A DNA stretch of 12,134 nucleotides from JAVBKB01 sp031554275 (GTDB taxonomy: Bacteria; Bacillota; Bacilli; JARBTR01). Below, one piece after another: positions 1 to 7,287 of this stretch. Position 1 is the stretch's first letter; every line of letters begins with the position of its first letter. The stretch is taken from contig JAVBKB010000181.1 in the NCBI GenBank assembly GCA_031554275.1, positions 1-12,134 on the forward strand, in the 5' to 3' direction. The notes beneath the pieces were generated by a model, which worked only from the letters and a program-made list of their open reading frames with translations, searched no databases and was not told the DNA's origin. Made by a program: the position numbers and the translations under genes.

Positions 1-5
1 CCTCC
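1..5 (-). promoter_or_regulatory. Shine-Dalgarno of an off-window gene, probably gyrA
   Basis: CCTCC at the extreme left edge reads GGAGG on the minus strand. No start codon follows inside the window, so the start should lie a few bases to the left. gyrA usually follows gyrB in Bacilli, so gyrA is the likely gene, but its coding sequence is not visible. Positions 6-98 form its AT-rich leader, where I see no convincing promoter. Confidence 0.55.
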
Positions 6-98
6 CATATTCTCTATGGAACATTACGTTTCAATGCAACGTCACAATTTGTGTGTCTTGATAATATTTGCACTATTCTGTTGCATTTTATTGTTGAT

Positions 99-475
99 GC
101 AGCACCTTGGGTTTATTCGGGCTTCCGCAAGCAGAAACTCCGCTCTTTCGTATAACCCTCTCGGTGCGACTTTGTCGCATTCGATGGTTCTACGAGACGC
201 TTCGTTTCTAAGCGCTTGCTGCAGCACCTTGGGTTTATTCGGGCTTCGTCTCGCAGACATTTCGCTCTTTCGTATAACCCTCTCGGTGCGACTTTGTCGC
301 ATTCGAGTCTTCTACGAGACGCTCCATGTCTAAGCGCTCGACTCAGCACCTTGGTTTATTCGGGCTTCCGCAAGCAGAAACTCCGCTCTTTCGTATAACC
401 CTCTCGGTGCAACTTCGTTGCATTCGATGGTTCTACGAGACGCTCCGTTTCTAAGCGCTTGCTGCAGCACCTTGG
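99..475. repeat. Tandem array of a ~122-bp hairpin-rich repeat (3 full copies and a stub)
   Basis: Copies start at 99, 221 and 343 (periods 122, 122 and 121). A fourth starts at 464 and stops at 475, against the gyrB stop codon. Each copy runs from GCAGCACCTTGG through TTTATTCGGGCTT, CGTATAACCCTCTCGG and TTCTACGAGACGC to AAGCGCT. Copies 1 and 3 are nearly identical; copy 2 differs in three short patches. Each carries a 6-bp stem with a 3-nt loop: TGCGAC-TTT-GTCGCA at 165-179 and 287-301, and TGCAAC-TTC-GTTGCA at 408-422, where a G-C pair is replaced by A-T on both arms. Further short stems include GCTT-CCGC-AAGC in copies 1 and 3 and GAGACG/CGTTTC. The period is not a multiple of three and both strands are partly open, so this is not a repeat protein. 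It is probably transcribed between gyrB and the next gene. Its function is unknown. Confidence 0.9.
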
Positions 476-2437
476 TTAGACATCTAAATTTTTCACATAA
501 ATTGCATTCTCTTCTATGAAGTTTCTGCGTGGTTCTACTTTATCACCCATTAGGGTTTCAAAGGTTTCGTCTGCTTCTATCGCATCTTGCAATGTTACTT
601 GCAGTAAGGTTCTGACATCTGGGTCCATCGTTGTTTCCCATAATTGGGTTGCATTCATTTCTCCAAGTCCTTTATAACGCTGCAGGGTCGGTTTCGGTGT
701 CGGTGGTAGTTCTGCCAGAATAGTGGTTAGTTCTCGTTCATTATAGGCATATTGCACGTTCTTCCCTTGTGAAATTTTAAACAGAGGTGGCTGTGCAATA
801 TAGATATATCCACTATCGATAATCTGTTTCATATAGCGATAAAAGAATGTCAGTAATAAAGTACGAATATGCGCACCATCAACATCAGCATCTGTCATGA
901 TGACAACTTTATGATAACGAGCCTTTTCAATGTTAAACTCATCACCTATACCACAACCAAGTGCGGTAATGATTGCTCTAATCTCATTATTCGCAAGAAT
1001 TTTATCTAGTCTTGCCTTCTCAACATTGATAATCTTGCCTCGTAGTGGCAAGATCGCTTGGAAATGACGATCTCGTCCTTGTTTAGCTGAACCACCCGCT
1101 GAGTCTCCCTCAACGACGTAAATTTCACTAATGGCAGGATCTTTCGATGAACAGTCAGATAATTTTCCTGGTAATCCAGTAATCTCTAATGCACCTTTTC
1201 TTCGTGTCAATTCCCGTGCTTTCTTTGCTGCATCACGTGCACGAGCTGCCATAAGTCCCTTTTCAATAATTCTCTTCGCTACCGGTGGATTTTCTAGTAA
1301 AAATCGTTCCAATTGTGCTGAGAATACAGAATCAGTAATCGCTCTCACTTCTGAGTTACCTAATTTTGTCTTTGTTTGTCCCTCAAATTGTGGATCTGGA
1401 TGTTTCACTGAAACAATGACAGTTAATCCTTCACGCACATCTTCACCCGACAAATTTTGATCAGCATCTTTTAAAATGCCATTTTTACGGGCATAATCAT
1501 TGAGTACACGTGTTAGTGCACTCTTGAAGCCCATTTCATGCGTACCACCTTCATGGGTATGAATATTGTTCGCAAAGGACAGTAACATACTTGCAAAACC
1601 ATCGTTATATTGCATCGCGACTTCCACTGATACAACACCAGTCCGAACATGGTCTTTCTCTTTAATCTCTATTTCCATATCACCCTCAACATAAATTGGT
1701 TCTTCATGCATTGGAGATTTAGAACGGTTCAAATGCTCAACATACGAAACAATCCCACCCTCGTAGAAGAACTCACTCTTCTTACCATCTGGGCGCTTGT
1801 CCTGAATGGTAATTTTCAGTCCCTTGTTGAGGAAAGCTAGTTCCCTGAGTCTTGAAGAAAGAATTTCAAATTCATACTCAGTCGTTTCTGTAAAAATTTC
1901 TTCATCCGGCGTGAAATGTGTCGTTGTCCCCGTTGTATCCGTATCGCCAAGGATATCCATGTCCGCTACTGGTGCCCCGCGTTCAAATGTTTGCCTATGA
2001 ACTTTGCCTTCACGACAAACAGTGACGGTCATTTCCTTTGATAGCGCGTTCACAACTGAGGCACCAACGCCGTGCAAGCCACCCGATACTTTATAGCCTC
2101 CACCATCAAACTTACCACCTGCATGAAGAACCGTTAGAATAACCTCTAGTGCTGGTCTACCCGTTTTGTGCATACCAGTAGGAATACCACGACCATTATC
2201 AATAACGGTAATACTATTATCAGGTTCAATGAAGACATTGATTTCATCACAATAGCCTGCTAATGCTTCATCAATACTATTATCAACAATTTCCCAGACT
2301 AGATGGTGTAATCCTCTGCCACTAGTAGATCCAATATACATGCCTGGCCTTTTGCGAACAGCTTCCAGGCCCTCGAGTACCTGAATTTGACTTTCATCAT
2401 AGGTCTGTTCATTTTTTTCATGCTGTTCAATTGTCAT
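476..2437 (-). CDS. gyrB: DNA gyrase subunit B
   Basis: ATPase subunit of the type II topoisomerase that introduces negative supercoils with GyrA. At 653 residues it has the usual length. Visible motifs are the GHKL ATPase set: EIVDNSIDEA (Glu49 and Asn53 as catalytic base and Mg ligand), IDNGRGIP near 79-86, GGLHGVGASVVNAL near 119-132 and QTKTKLG near 354-360. The TOPRIM motifs EGDSAGG (443-449) and DADVDGAH (516-523) follow. The C-terminus is canonical, ending in NLDV. An in-frame ATG at 2458 would add seven residues but has no ribosome binding site. The ATG at 2437 is preceded by AGGCGGG at good spacing, so I chose it. The gene lies 24 bp after recF, so it is probably co-transcribed with recF. 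The stop codon abuts the tandem repeat array and there is no simple terminator. Confidence 0.98.
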   Translation of the reverse strand: MTIEQHEKNEQTYDESQIQVLEGLEAVRKRPGMYIGSTSGRGLHHLVWEIVDNSIDEALAGYCDEINVFIEPDNSITVIDNGRGIPTGMHKTGRPALEVILTVLHAGGKFDGGGYKVSGGLHGVGASVVNALSKEMTVTVCREGKVHRQTFERGAPVADMDILGDTDTTGTTTHFTPDEEIFTETTEYEFEILSSRLRELAFLNKGLKITIQDKRPDGKKSEFFYEGGIVSYVEHLNRSKSPMHEEPIYVEGDMEIEIKEKDHVRTGVVSVEVAMQYNDGFASMLLSFANNIHTHEGGTHEMGFKSALTRVLNDYARKNGILKDADQNLSGEDVREGLTVIVSVKHPDPQFEGQTKTKLGNSEVRAITDSVFSAQLERFLLENPPVAKRIIEKGLMAARARDAAKKARELTRRKGALEITGLPGKLSDCSSKDPAISEIYVVEGDSAGGSAKQGRDRHFQAILPLRGKIINVEKARLDKILANNEIRAIITALGCGIGDEFNIEKARYHKVVIMTDADVDGAHIRTLLLTFFYRYMKQIIDSGYIYIAQPPLFKISQGKNVQYAYNERELTTILAELPPTPKPTLQRYKGLGEMNATQLWETTMDPDVRTLLQVTLQDAIEADETFETLMGDKVEPRRNFIEENAIYVKNLDV

Positions 2438-2461
2438 TTTTACCCGCCTAGTCTTCATTAT

Positions 2462-3574
2462 TTAATGTGTAATCATTCCAGTTTTCACGTTGAAACGTTT
2501 TGAACGATAGAGTGTTTCATGCTCAATTCCATCAATACTCGTTGTCGTTATAAATGTTTGGACCTTCCCTTGAATTGATCCTAGTAAATGCGATTGCCGA
2601 TGATCATCGAGCTCAGAGAGCACATCATCAAGTAATAACACAGGGTACTCCCCAATCTCACTATGTATCAGTTCAATTTCAGCTAATTTAAGAGAAAGTG
2701 CTGTAGTCCTTTGTTGTCCTTGTGAGCCAAATACTTGGACATCTTTTTCGTTGACAAGAAAACAAAGATCATCTCGATGAGGACCAATTAAGGTAACACC
2801 TCGATCAATTTCTCTACTTCCTATTTTATCAAACTTTTCATGATAATGAACTACTATTTTGGTCAAATCCATAGATTCTGATACATCAATTGATGATTGA
2901 TAGACTATTTTAAGGGTCTCTAGATTTTGTGAAATATTTAAATGAATATCAGCTGCATGTTTTTGTAAAATTCCTAGAAATTGAAACCTTTTCATCAGTA
3001 TTTTTGAACCATAATCAATCAGTTGCTCCGTCAAAATATCTAAGAAAGTCCGATCACGATCTCGTGATATACTCATTTGTTTTAATAATGCATTGCGCTG
3101 ATTTAAGATTTTATGATATTGACTCATATCGTGCAGATAGATAGGCGAAACCTGACCGATTTCCATATCAAGAAAACGGCGTCTTAGTTGTGGTGCGCCT
3201 TTCACAATCGTTAAATCTTCAGGCGCAAACATGACCACATTGAAATGACCAACATAGTTGCTCAACTTACTTTGCTCTAAATGATTGACTTTTGCCTTCT
3301 TCCCTTTTTTAGAAATGACGAGTTCCATTGGAACCGATTGGGTGTTTTTTTGAATCACACCTTCAATCCGTGCAAAATCTTCATCCCATTTCACGAGTTC
3401 TTTATCGTTTGAGGTCCGGTGCGATTTAGCCAACGCTAATGTATAAATTGACTCTAAAATATTGGTTTTTCCTTGAGCATTTTCACCGATTAACACATTA
3501 ACCTTATCCTCAAAAGCTAATGATAACAGATCATAGTTGCGAAAATTGACTAAATCTAGCTGCTTCAAATACAT
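2462..3574 (-). CDS. recF: DNA replication and repair protein RecF
   Basis: SMC-like ATPase that binds single-strand/double-strand junctions and, with RecO and RecR, loads RecA at gaps. It has 370 residues, normal for the family. The N-terminus MYLKQLDLVNFRNY is typical. Walker A is GENAQGKT (30-37), the ABC signature SQGQQRTT is at 284-291, and Walker B LLLDDVLSELD is at 313-323. An ATG four codons upstream (3586) is possible. The ATG at 3574 has GGGGA five bases before it and matches the family start, so I prefer it. The gene lies 119 bp downstream of the S4-domain gene and 24 bp upstream of gyrB. No remB (yaaB) gene lies between recF and gyrB, unlike Bacillus subtilis. Confidence 0.97.
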   Translation of the reverse strand: MYLKQLDLVNFRNYDLLSLAFEDKVNVLIGENAQGKTNILESIYTLALAKSHRTSNDKELVKWDEDFARIEGVIQKNTQSVPMELVISKKGKKAKVNHLEQSKLSNYVGHFNVVMFAPEDLTIVKGAPQLRRRFLDMEIGQVSPIYLHDMSQYHKILNQRNALLKQMSISRDRDRTFLDILTEQLIDYGSKILMKRFQFLGILQKHAADIHLNISQNLETLKIVYQSSIDVSESMDLTKIVVHYHEKFDKIGSREIDRGVTLIGPHRDDLCFLVNEKDVQVFGSQGQQRTTALSLKLAEIELIHSEIGEYPVLLLDDVLSELDDHRQSHLLGSIQGKVQTFITTTSIDGIEHETLYRSKRFNVKTGMITH

Positions 3575-3693
3575 ATAATTCCCCATTATCCGTTAAAACA
3601 AATAGCGATTCAAATAACCATTTATTTATAGCGTTTTCGCCGACTATCACTAGAGACTCTCTATGTTCCGTAAATGATTTGTCTAACAAAATA

Positions 3694-3912
3694 TTAACAA
3701 ATCTGAACAATTTGGAACTCTCCAAAATTCTCTATCATTATTTGATCATCTGCTCGTAGTTTACGGCCACGACGATTATCAATTTCACCATTGATATTGA
3801 CATCATGTTCCGATAAAAACCATTTGGATTCTCCGCCAGATTGAATAATCTCAGCTAATTTCAAAAACTGACCAAGCGTAATGTATTCAGTATTAATTTC
3901 AATTTGTCTCAT
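3694..3912 (-). CDS. yaaA: S4-domain protein YaaA (RlbA)
   Basis: Small 72-residue RNA-binding-type protein. It matches the S4-like YaaA family in sequence and in position between dnaN and recF. The core includes ITLGQFLKLAEII near 11-23, SGGESKWFLSEHDVNINGE near 25-43, the basic patch DNRRGRKLRADD near 45-56 and a terminal beta strand. In B. subtilis the family has been linked to 50S ribosome assembly; nothing in this sequence tests that. The ATG at 3912 is preceded by GGATG about ten bases upstream, a modest ribosome binding site. The 281-bp gap to dnaN and a promoter candidate at 4034-4062 suggest this is the first gene of a yaaA-recF-gyrB transcript. Confidence 0.88.
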   Translation of the reverse strand: MRQIEINTEYITLGQFLKLAEIIQSGGESKWFLSEHDVNINGEIDNRRGRKLRADDQIMIENFGEFQIVQIC

Positions 3913-4033
3913 CGAAGTTGTTCATCCATTCTGAAGACTGTTTAAAGGTCATGGTCTGACCCCATTAAAGTATTTAATCACGACATTTTAAGGAATAATC
4001 AATCAATACTTTCAAACAATATCTCGTCCTCTT

Positions 4034-4062
4034 ATTTTACCGTAAAAATCCATTAAACACAA
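4034..4062 (-). promoter_or_regulatory. Candidate sigma-A promoter for yaaA-recF-gyrB
   Basis: On the minus strand a -35 of TTGTGT (4057-4062) is followed by a 17-bp spacer and a -10 of TAAAAT (4034-4039, one mismatch to consensus). The predicted start lies about 115 nt upstream of yaaA. The -35 is weak, so this is a candidate only. Confidence 0.45.
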
Positions 4063-4079
4063 AGTAGTGATAACAAAAC

Positions 4080-4139
4080 ATCACCGAATTTTCCGCATCG
4101 AGAAGATTCTATCCCGTCTCGGTTCGTAAAACCAGTGAT
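4080..4139 (-). terminator. Long imperfect hairpin after dnaN, possible terminator
   Basis: On the minus strand, 55 nt after the dnaN stop, ATCAC (4135-4139) pairs with GTGAT (4080-4084). Inside it TTTT pairs with AAAA, CG with CG, and CGAGA with TCTCG around a 13-nt loop. The following bases (GTTTTGTT) are only moderately T-rich, so termination may be partial. It sits just upstream of the yaaA promoter candidate, where a dnaA-dnaN terminator would be expected. Confidence 0.4.
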
Positions 4140-4193
4140 GAAAATGGTATAGCACGCTAGCAACTTGATTTCTCAATAGTACACTCTAAGAAA

Positions 4194-5318
4194 TTAAACA
4201 GTTCGGACTGGTAGAATCAATTGAATCATTGATGCATCATTTTCACCTGTTAACACAAATGGACGCATAATCCCTGTGAAATTAATCACAACATTTTCAC
4301 TCTCAATGGTTCTGAGCGCCTCAATCATATAGCGAGCATTAAAGGAAATTGTAATTTCTTCACCACTTAATTCGCTAGCTTGTACTTCCTCCAGTAGATT
4401 CCCCACCTCTGATGTCTTTGACGAAATTTCAATTAGGCCATCATTGGAGACAATTTTGACGGTATGAGATTTATCATCTTTTGCCAAAATCGAAGCACGA
4501 TCAACTGCACGCAAGAAATCCTTCGTGTTTATTTTCATAACAGTTTTTTCTTCTGTTGGAATCAAACGGTTGATATCCGGGTAATTGCCCTCGAGCAATC
4601 TCGAATACAACAAAATATTTTTCATTTTGAATAAAATTTGACTCGGTGTAAAGGAAATCTCTACTAATTCTTCATCGTCATTAGCGAGTTTAGACAATTC
4701 ATCAAGACTTTTTCCTGGAATAATAATATTTATCTCTTCACTACTTTCAAAAGGAATTGTCTTTTTTGAAAGACGATGACTATCTGTCGCTGCACAAATC
4801 AGCATATTATTTTCAACTTTCCAATTGATACCTGTTAAGATTGGTCTTGTTTCAGCACTCGATACGGCATAACCAGTTTGTTTAATCATTTCTTTGAGTA
4901 TTTTTGCTTGTAACGCATACGGTTCGTGATCAATTGTTGGTAACTTAGGATACTCATCTGCATCAAGACCATTGATTTTGAACTCTGATTTTCCTGACTT
5001 GATCACTGTTTGAAAATTTCCCTTCACATTTAACTCAACCGTATCAGTAGGTAATTTACGAATAATTTCTGCAAACAGACGCGCATTCAAGCAAATAGAA
5101 CCAGCATTAAATACTTCAATGACTTCATCGCCAGCTTCTTCTATAGGTATAAACGATTCAATTGAAATATCTGAATCACTGCCAGTACATTTTAATCCTT
5201 GTAATGAAACTTCTAACTTAATCGTTGTTAAGATAGCTTGTGGTGTTTTTGTTGCAACTGCACGTAGGCATTCATTGACACTTTGCATTAATCGTTCTTT
5301 CTTAATTGAAAAATTCAT
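4194..5318 (-). CDS. dnaN: DNA polymerase III beta subunit (sliding clamp)
   Basis: Ring-shaped dimeric clamp that tethers DNA polymerase III to DNA and serves as a hub for replication and repair proteins. At 374 residues it has the usual length for three clamp domains. The N-terminus (MNFSIKKERLMQSVNECLRA), the central LTGINWK and ATDSHRLS segments near residues 160-185, and the C-terminal QLILPVRTV, which forms part of the partner-binding pocket, are all recognisable. The ATG is preceded by GGAGG at 5324-5328, five bases away. It lies 205 bp downstream of dnaA on the same strand. The gap carries origin elements, so dnaN may be read from dnaA and from a promoter of its own that I cannot pin down. 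Confidence 0.98.
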   Translation of the reverse strand: MNFSIKKERLMQSVNECLRAVATKTPQAILTTIKLEVSLQGLKCTGSDSDISIESFIPIEEAGDEVIEVFNAGSICLNARLFAEIIRKLPTDTVELNVKGNFQTVIKSGKSEFKINGLDADEYPKLPTIDHEPYALQAKILKEMIKQTGYAVSSAETRPILTGINWKVENNMLICAATDSHRLSKKTIPFESSEEINIIIPGKSLDELSKLANDDEELVEISFTPSQILFKMKNILLYSRLLEGNYPDINRLIPTEEKTVMKINTKDFLRAVDRASILAKDDKSHTVKIVSNDGLIEISSKTSEVGNLLEEVQASELSGEEITISFNARYMIEALRTIESENVVINFTGIMRPFVLTGENDASMIQLILPVRTV

Positions 5319-5334
5319 TAGAGCCTCCAGATTC

Positions 5335-5403
5335 GTTTTGTTTTATTTATTATATATTAAAAAGTAATAGAAATAATAGTAGGTGCTGTGGAAAAGTGGA
5401 TAA
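5335..5403. other. oriC unwinding element: AT-rich DUE, DnaA-trios and DnaA boxes
   Basis: An almost pure A/T stretch (about 5335-5363) is followed on the plus strand by six triplets at 5365-5382: TAA TAG AAA TAA TAG TAG. Then come GGTGC-like bases and two DnaA boxes in one orientation, TGTGGAAAA (5387-5395) and AGTGGATAA (5395-5403). Read 3'->5' from the boxes this is GAT-GAT-AAT-AAA-GAT-AAT, the published DnaA-trio pattern of the bacterial basal origin unwinding system. Placement between dnaA and dnaN matches the B. subtilis unwinding site. Function is inferred from motif and position. Confidence 0.8.
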
Positions 5404-5411
5404 CTTATTCA

Positions 5412-5434
5412 AAACCCTATTCTAATTAGGGTTT
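5412..5434. repeat. Perfect 8-bp inverted repeat in the dnaA-dnaN gap
   Basis: AAACCCTA and TAGGGTTT flank a 7-nt spacer. On the dnaN-sense strand the second arm ends in TTTT, so it could act as a weak attenuator between dnaA and dnaN. It could equally be a protein-binding dyad in the origin. Confidence 0.5.
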
Positions 5435-5470
5435 GTACCTGTTGATAGAATGTGTATAAACTGTATAAAG

Positions 5471-5479
5471 TTTTCCACA
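5471..5479 (+). other. DnaA box in the dnaA-dnaN gap
   Basis: TTTTCCACA differs from the consensus TTATCCACA at one position. It faces opposite to the two boxes beside the DnaA-trios, about 70 bp away. Confidence 0.6.
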
Positions 5480-5523
5480 AGTGAATTGTTTTATGGACGA
5501 AAATCATTCATGCTGTCTCAAGT

Positions 5524-6852
5524 TTATGACGTCAGGTTCTTTTTGATATTCTCAATCTGGCTATTTAAATGACTATCTTTTGACAGCTCATCAGAAATTT
5601 TCTCACAAGCATGCATAACAGTAGAATGATCTCTCCCGCCAAACTCTTCTCCAATCTTTGGAAATGATAATCCAATCAGCTCACGTGATAGAAACATCGC
5701 AATTTGCCTTGGATAGGCAATTGCTTTTGACCTCGTTTTTGATTTAAAATCTTCTAACTTCACATGAAAATGACTACCAACAACTCTCTGGATATCAAAT
5801 ACTGTAATCGTTTTTGAGGCTCGGGTCGTTGTAATTAAGTTCTTTAGCGCCTCTTCTGCTAATTCAACCGTAATATCTTTATTGAGTAAAGAAGAATAAG
5901 CTAAAACCCTAGTAAGGGCACCCTCAAGCTCACGGACATTCGTATCAACAGAGTTGGCAATAAGCATCAAAACATCATTTGTCACATCAAGACCGTCGCT
6001 CTTTGCCTTCTTCTGCAAAATCGCAATACGCGTTTCTAAATCTGGTGCTGAAATATCCGTAATCAGCCCCCAACCAAACCTTGAGCGGAGCCTGTCTTCT
6101 AAGGTTTGAATTTCACCAGGCGGTCTATCACTTGTAATAACAATCTGTTTTCCCGACTCATACAACGTATTGAACGTATGAAAGAACTCTTCCTGTGTTC
6201 CAATCTTCTTAGCAAGAAATTGAATATCATCAATTAATAGTACATCAACTTGTCGGTATTTCTGCCTAAACTTTTCGCTCTTATTTTCGCTAATAGATCG
6301 AATAAACTCATTTGTAAATTTTTCAGCTGATAAATAGACGACTTTTGATTCAGGTGCCTTTTTGCGCACCGAGTGACCAATCGCTTGCAGTAAATGGGTT
6401 TTTCCAAGTCCCGATCCGCCATAAACAAATAACGGATTATAAGCATTTCCTGGATCTGCCGCAACTGCAAAACAAGCAGCATGAGCAAATAAATTGCCGT
6501 TACCGATAACAAACTTATCAAATGTATATTTCTCTAATAAAGAACCAAATTGAAATTCATCTTCAACACTAGCTGTAAAAGGCACTTCTTCAAACTGAGG
6601 ATGACTTTCCTCAGTAACAAACTGAAACTGATATTTTTCCCCGGTCAATAAATAAAAGTTATCCACAAAGTCATCCATATAGTTACTAGAAATCCAGTTG
6701 GCTTCATTACTTGATGCAACATGTACGCGAATTGTATTGTTTTCGCATCCTAAGAAACGAATGTCTTTAAACCACATTTCATAACTTGCTTTCGATATTT
6801 TGTTTTTAAAACTCGCTAAAACTTTCTCCATTGTTGCTTCTAAATTTTTCAA
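5524..6852 (-). CDS. dnaA: Chromosomal replication initiator protein DnaA
   Basis: AAA+ ATPase that binds DnaA boxes, melts oriC and helps load the helicase. It has 442 residues in the usual four domains: domain I (about 1-80), a short linker (81-105), the AAA+ core and a C-terminal helix-turn-helix. Walker A is GGSGLGKT (145-152), Walker B LLIDD (205-209), the probable arginine finger Arg258 in DRLRSRF, and sensor 2 Arg307 in NVRELEG. The DnaA-box recognition motif GGRDHSTV is at 405-412. The start is TTG at 6852, preceded by GAGGG seven bases away. Nearby ATGs upstream hit stops, and the ATG at codon 8 has no good ribosome binding site and would remove conserved N-terminal residues. Boxes lie on both sides of the gene, and one sits just behind its promoter, suggesting autoregulation. 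Confidence 0.98.
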   Translation of the reverse strand: MKNLEATMEKVLASFKNKISKASYEMWFKDIRFLGCENNTIRVHVASSNEANWISSNYMDDFVDNFYLLTGEKYQFQFVTEESHPQFEEVPFTASVEDEFQFGSLLEKYTFDKFVIGNGNLFAHAACFAVAADPGNAYNPLFVYGGSGLGKTHLLQAIGHSVRKKAPESKVVYLSAEKFTNEFIRSISENKSEKFRQKYRQVDVLLIDDIQFLAKKIGTQEEFFHTFNTLYESGKQIVITSDRPPGEIQTLEDRLRSRFGWGLITDISAPDLETRIAILQKKAKSDGLDVTNDVLMLIANSVDTNVRELEGALTRVLAYSSLLNKDITVELAEEALKNLITTTRASKTITVFDIQRVVGSHFHVKLEDFKSKTRSKAIAYPRQIAMFLSRELIGLSFPKIGEEFGGRDHSTVMHACEKISDELSKDSHLNSQIENIKKNLTS

Positions 6853-6890
6853 AATACTACCCTCATCCCATTGATCTTCCTCTATTTTAT

Positions 6891-6918
6891 ATTAAAAGAG
6901 AGGAGTTCGCACTAACAA
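6891..6918 (-). promoter_or_regulatory. Candidate dnaA promoter
   Basis: On the minus strand TTGTTA (-35, 6913-6918) is followed by a 16-bp spacer and TTTAAT (-10, 6891-6896, five of six consensus bases). A DnaA box (6925-6933) begins six bases upstream of the -35, a layout that would let DnaA repress its own gene. Confidence 0.5.
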
Positions 6919-6924
6919 ATTCAG

Positions 6925-7190
6925 TTATCCCCATGTGTATAGCTGTTATCAACAATGTTGAAAATTTCACACAAAGTTATCAACAGATTGTGGGTAACTT
7001 TGTGCAAAACTTTAGGTTTTCCACAGAAATGATCCACATTCGCCTTTGAAATCGCTTTTTATAAGAGAAATGGGGATAGATATCCCTAAAGTTATCAACA
7101 AGTAGATAAAAATTATCCCCATATGTGTATTTTGTGGATTAATCTGTGGATAACTGTGGATAAGTTCACGACAAAAATTTTTTATCCTCA
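6925..7190. other. oriC: oriC DnaA-box cluster upstream of dnaA
   Basis: Twelve matches to TTATCCACA with zero or one mismatch. Plus-oriented: TTATCCCCA 6925-6933 and 7113-7121; TTATCAACA 6946-6954, 6977-6985 and 7092-7100; TTTTCCACA 7017-7025; TGATCCACA 7030-7038; TTATCCTCA 7182-7190. Minus-oriented: TGTGGGTAA 6989-6997; TGTGGATTA 7133-7141; and two perfect TGTGGATAA at 7145-7153 and 7155-7163, spaced 10 bp. Together with the boxes beyond dnaA this forms a bipartite origin like that of B. subtilis. The rest of the 444-bp gene-free stretch holds the dnaA promoter, A/T tracts and the amidase leader. Confidence 0.93.
7073..7086. repeat. 14-bp inverted repeat inside oriC
   Basis: GGGATA-GA-TATCCC is a near-perfect dyad in the gap between the two halves of the DnaA-box cluster. 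Its left half (TGGGGATAG) is also a degenerate minus-strand DnaA box. It could be a regulator site or a pair of weak boxes. Confidence 0.35.
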
Positions 7191-7206
7191 GAAAAAAATT
7201 TTTTTC
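7173..7206. other. Phased A/T tracts (likely curved, easily melted DNA)
   Basis: A5T6 at 7173-7183 and the perfect palindrome GAAAAAAATTTTTTTC at 7191-7206 (A7T7) have centres exactly 21 bp apart, two helical turns. They lie directly beside the two perfect tandem DnaA boxes. Phased AnTn tracts are known to bend DNA, so this may be an architectural or secondary melting site. Confidence 0.5.
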
Positions 7207-7287
7207 AAAAGCCAAACTTGGAAACTCCAAAAATTGTTTTTCACTATACAGTTATATAGGTTATACTTGGAAGTATCATAGAAAGAA

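Noticed and set aside
42..349. Minus-strand open frames of 86 and 78 codons (and plus-strand ones) over the tandem repeats
   Set aside because: They follow the repeat in different frames because the period is not a multiple of three, have no convincing ribosome binding sites, and give the same DNA read in two frames. Repeat artefacts.
99..475. CRISPR array
   Set aside because: The units are contiguous and about 122 bp long, with no unique spacers between short repeats.
2438..2458. Upstream ATG for gyrB adding seven residues
   Set aside because: No ribosome binding site precedes it, while AGGCGGG precedes the ATG at 2437.
3531..3725. 64-codon minus-strand frame between yaaA and recF
   Set aside because: It overlaps both neighbours out of frame, has no recognisable domain and no good ribosome binding site. 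It does not resemble RemB.
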